In this document: positions 5,922 through 6,924 of the stretch, in pieces
Layout: each line of letters begins with the position of its first letter
Position numbering within the stretch: the stretch's first letter is position 1
Assembly (NCBI GenBank): GCA_947254665.1
Contig: CAMYEJ010000073.1
Coordinates: forward strand, 1-6,924
Origin: an uncultured Peptoniphilus sp.
GTDB taxonomy: Bacteria; Bacillota; Clostridia; Tissierellales; Peptoniphilaceae
DNA length: 6,924 nt
Direction: 5' to 3'
The notes under the pieces: model-generated
Databases searched by the model: none
What the model saw: only the letters and a program-made list of their open reading frames with translations
Told to the model about the DNA's origin: nothing
Position numbers and translations under genes: made by a program

Positions 5922-6924
5922 TAAATCCTCCTCAAAATACTTATGGAAAATCCATCTGCTTCCATGGTAGGATCAGTCTTAAAGGTATCCTTCCCAAAGG
6001 TCTTTATCTTTTCAAAATCTCTATTTTTTTCTAAAAATTTATCTACTATATTTTCGTTTTCTTCTTCTAGTACTGAACAGGTTGAATACACGAGAAGTCC
6101 GCCAGATTTTAAATATTTGCCTGCGTTATCTAATAGTTTTTCTTGAACACAAGTTATGCTTTCTAAATCTACTTCTTTGTACCTGATTTCTGGATGCCTT
6201 CTAATAAGTCCAATCGCTGAACAAGGCGCATCCAAAAGCACATAGTCAAACTTTTCATTATACTTTTCATCGTAAATTGTAGCATCTCTAGTTTCAATTT
6301 CTAAATTAGAAAGCCCAAGCCTCTTTGCATTTTCTCTAAGCTCCATCATGTCCTTTATATCCCAGGCTACTACTCTTCCGGTTTTATTTAATATTTCTAA
6401 AAGATGGGTGGTCTTGCCACCGGGATTTGCACACATGTCTAAGACTAAACTTCCTTCCTTTGGATTTAGAAGCTCAGAAATAAGGATAGAGCCAGAATCT
6501 TGCACATAGAAATCCCCATTTTTAAATTCATCTGTTTTAAAGATATCCTTTGGATCTTCAACAATAATTCCAGATTTTGTCAGCATGTCTTTCCTTACAT
6601 TATATTTTACGCTTAGAGATTTTATAAGTTCGTCTCTTGTTAATTTTGTGAAGTTTGTCCTTATGGTGAAGTTGTCATCTGTATTATTTAGTTTAAGTAT
6701 CTCTTCTAATTTATCTATTGAATAATTTTTTTCTAAGTAGTCGAAGTATTTTTCTGGTACAGAGTACCTGGTTAAGTAGTAGTCCCCGCCCTTTAAGTTC
6801 ACTTCGAAATCTTTTGTTCTCATAAAATTTCTAAGAAGTCCATTTACAAATCCGACGCTTCCCTTGTGGGAGATTTTCTTTGTAAGTTTTACCGCTTCAT
6901 CTACTATGGTATAATCTGGTATTC
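5921..6924 (-). CDS. rsmB: 16S rRNA (cytosine-967-C5)-methyltransferase RsmB, 5' end outside window
   Basis: This SAM-dependent enzyme makes m5C967 in 16S rRNA. The frame stays open to the right edge: 33 codons precede the Met at 6823 and encode IPDYTIVDEAVKL and then GSVGFVNGLLRNFMR, the end of the NusB-like RNA-binding domain of RsmB. The Met at 6823 is therefore internal, and about 100 or more residues are missing upstream. Numbering from that Met, the methyltransferase domain shows the SAM-binding motif LDMCANPGGKTTHL (128-141), motif IV DAPCSAIG (198-205, C201) followed by RRHPEIRY, and motif VI YSTCSVLEEEN (246-256) with C249 as the likely catalytic nucleophile. The C-terminal end DGFSISILRRI matches the family's DGFF-type ending. 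The stop overlaps the rlmN start. The NusB-like N terminus separates it from RsmF/Trm4-type relatives. Confidence 0.93.
   Translation of the reverse strand, partial: IPDYTIVDEAVKLTKKISHKGSVGFVNGLLRNFMRTKDFEVNLKGGDYYLTRYSVPEKYFDYLEKNYSIDKLEEILKLNNTDDNFTIRTNFTKLTRDELIKSLSVKYNVRKDMLTKSGIIVEDPKDIFKTDEFKNGDFYVQDSGSILISELLNPKEGSLVLDMCANPGGKTTHLLEILNKTGRVVAWDIKDMMELRENAKRLGLSNLEIETRDATIYDEKYNEKFDYVLLDAPCSAIGLIRRHPEIRYKEVDLESITCVQEKLLDNAGKYLKSGGLLVYSTCSVLEEENENIVDKFLEKNRDFEKIKTFGKDTFKTDPTMEADGFSISILRRI
5927..5933 (-). promoter_or_regulatory. Ribosome binding site of rlmN
   Basis: GAGGAGG lies five bases upstream of the rlmN ATG at 5921, inside the last codons of rsmB (its Arg-Arg-Ile ending). It confirms the start and gives rlmN strong initiation of its own despite the one-base stop/start overlap. 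Confidence 0.85.

Noticed and set aside
828..6146. Other plus-strand open frames of about 63 to 77 codons
   Set aside because: Each lies opposite a clear gene (rpe, rsgA, prkC, stp or rsmB) and has low-complexity Ser/Phe/Leu-rich composition without recognisable motifs.
1..6924. CRISPR array, insertion sequence, prophage, tRNA/rRNA or riboswitch
   Set aside because: The window is almost fully filled by seven intact or edge-cut housekeeping genes, with no direct repeat arrays, transposase motifs or structured non-coding region. I see no undescribed system here.

Overview
The window is an AT-rich stretch of a low-GC Firmicutes-type chromosome with every gene on the minus strand. The gene order rsmB, rlmN, stp, prkC, rsgA, rpe, thiN is the conserved Firmicutes core cluster that usually follows priA/def/fmt. 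The strong AT bias of coding and non-coding DNA and the protein style suggest an anaerobic clostridial or Tissierellia-like organism (Peptoniphilus/Anaerococcus/Finegoldia type). That placement is an inference and is not proven by the sequence.

Read in the direction of transcription, from the right edge: (1) the 3' part of rsmB, a 16S rRNA m5C methyltransferase whose 5' end lies beyond base 6924; (2) rlmN, a radical-SAM 23S rRNA/tRNA m2A methyltransferase; (3) stp, a PP2C-type Ser/Thr phosphatase; (4) prkC, a membrane Ser/Thr kinase with extracellular PASTA repeats; (5) rsgA, a circularly permuted GTPase of 30S subunit maturation; (6) rpe, ribulose-phosphate 3-epimerase; (7) thiN, thiamine pyrophosphokinase. 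The last 101 bases at the left edge are non-coding and very AT-rich, with no convincing terminator.

The junctions are extremely tight: TAATG (rsmB/rlmN), a 23-nt overlap (rlmN/stp), a 2-nt gap (stp/prkC), ATGA (prkC/rsgA), TAATG (rsgA/rpe) and ATGA (rpe/thiN). There is no room for internal intergenic promoters or terminators, so the block is almost certainly one translationally coupled operon. Functionally it joins ribosome modification and assembly (RsmB, RlmN, RsgA), a kinase/phosphatase pair that senses the cell wall and growth state (PrkC/Stp), and two enzymes that meet at transketolase (Rpe makes its substrate, ThiN makes its cofactor).

Two starts need trimming relative to the longest reading frames: stp starts at 4915 and prkC at 4193. 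rsmB is open through the right edge rather than starting at 6823. I found no mobile element, CRISPR array, RNA gene or undescribed system. The points worth a second look are modest: a variant RsgA P-loop, a HRDIKSPN catalytic loop in PrkC, a degenerate third PASTA repeat, and clustered poly-A runs in thiN.
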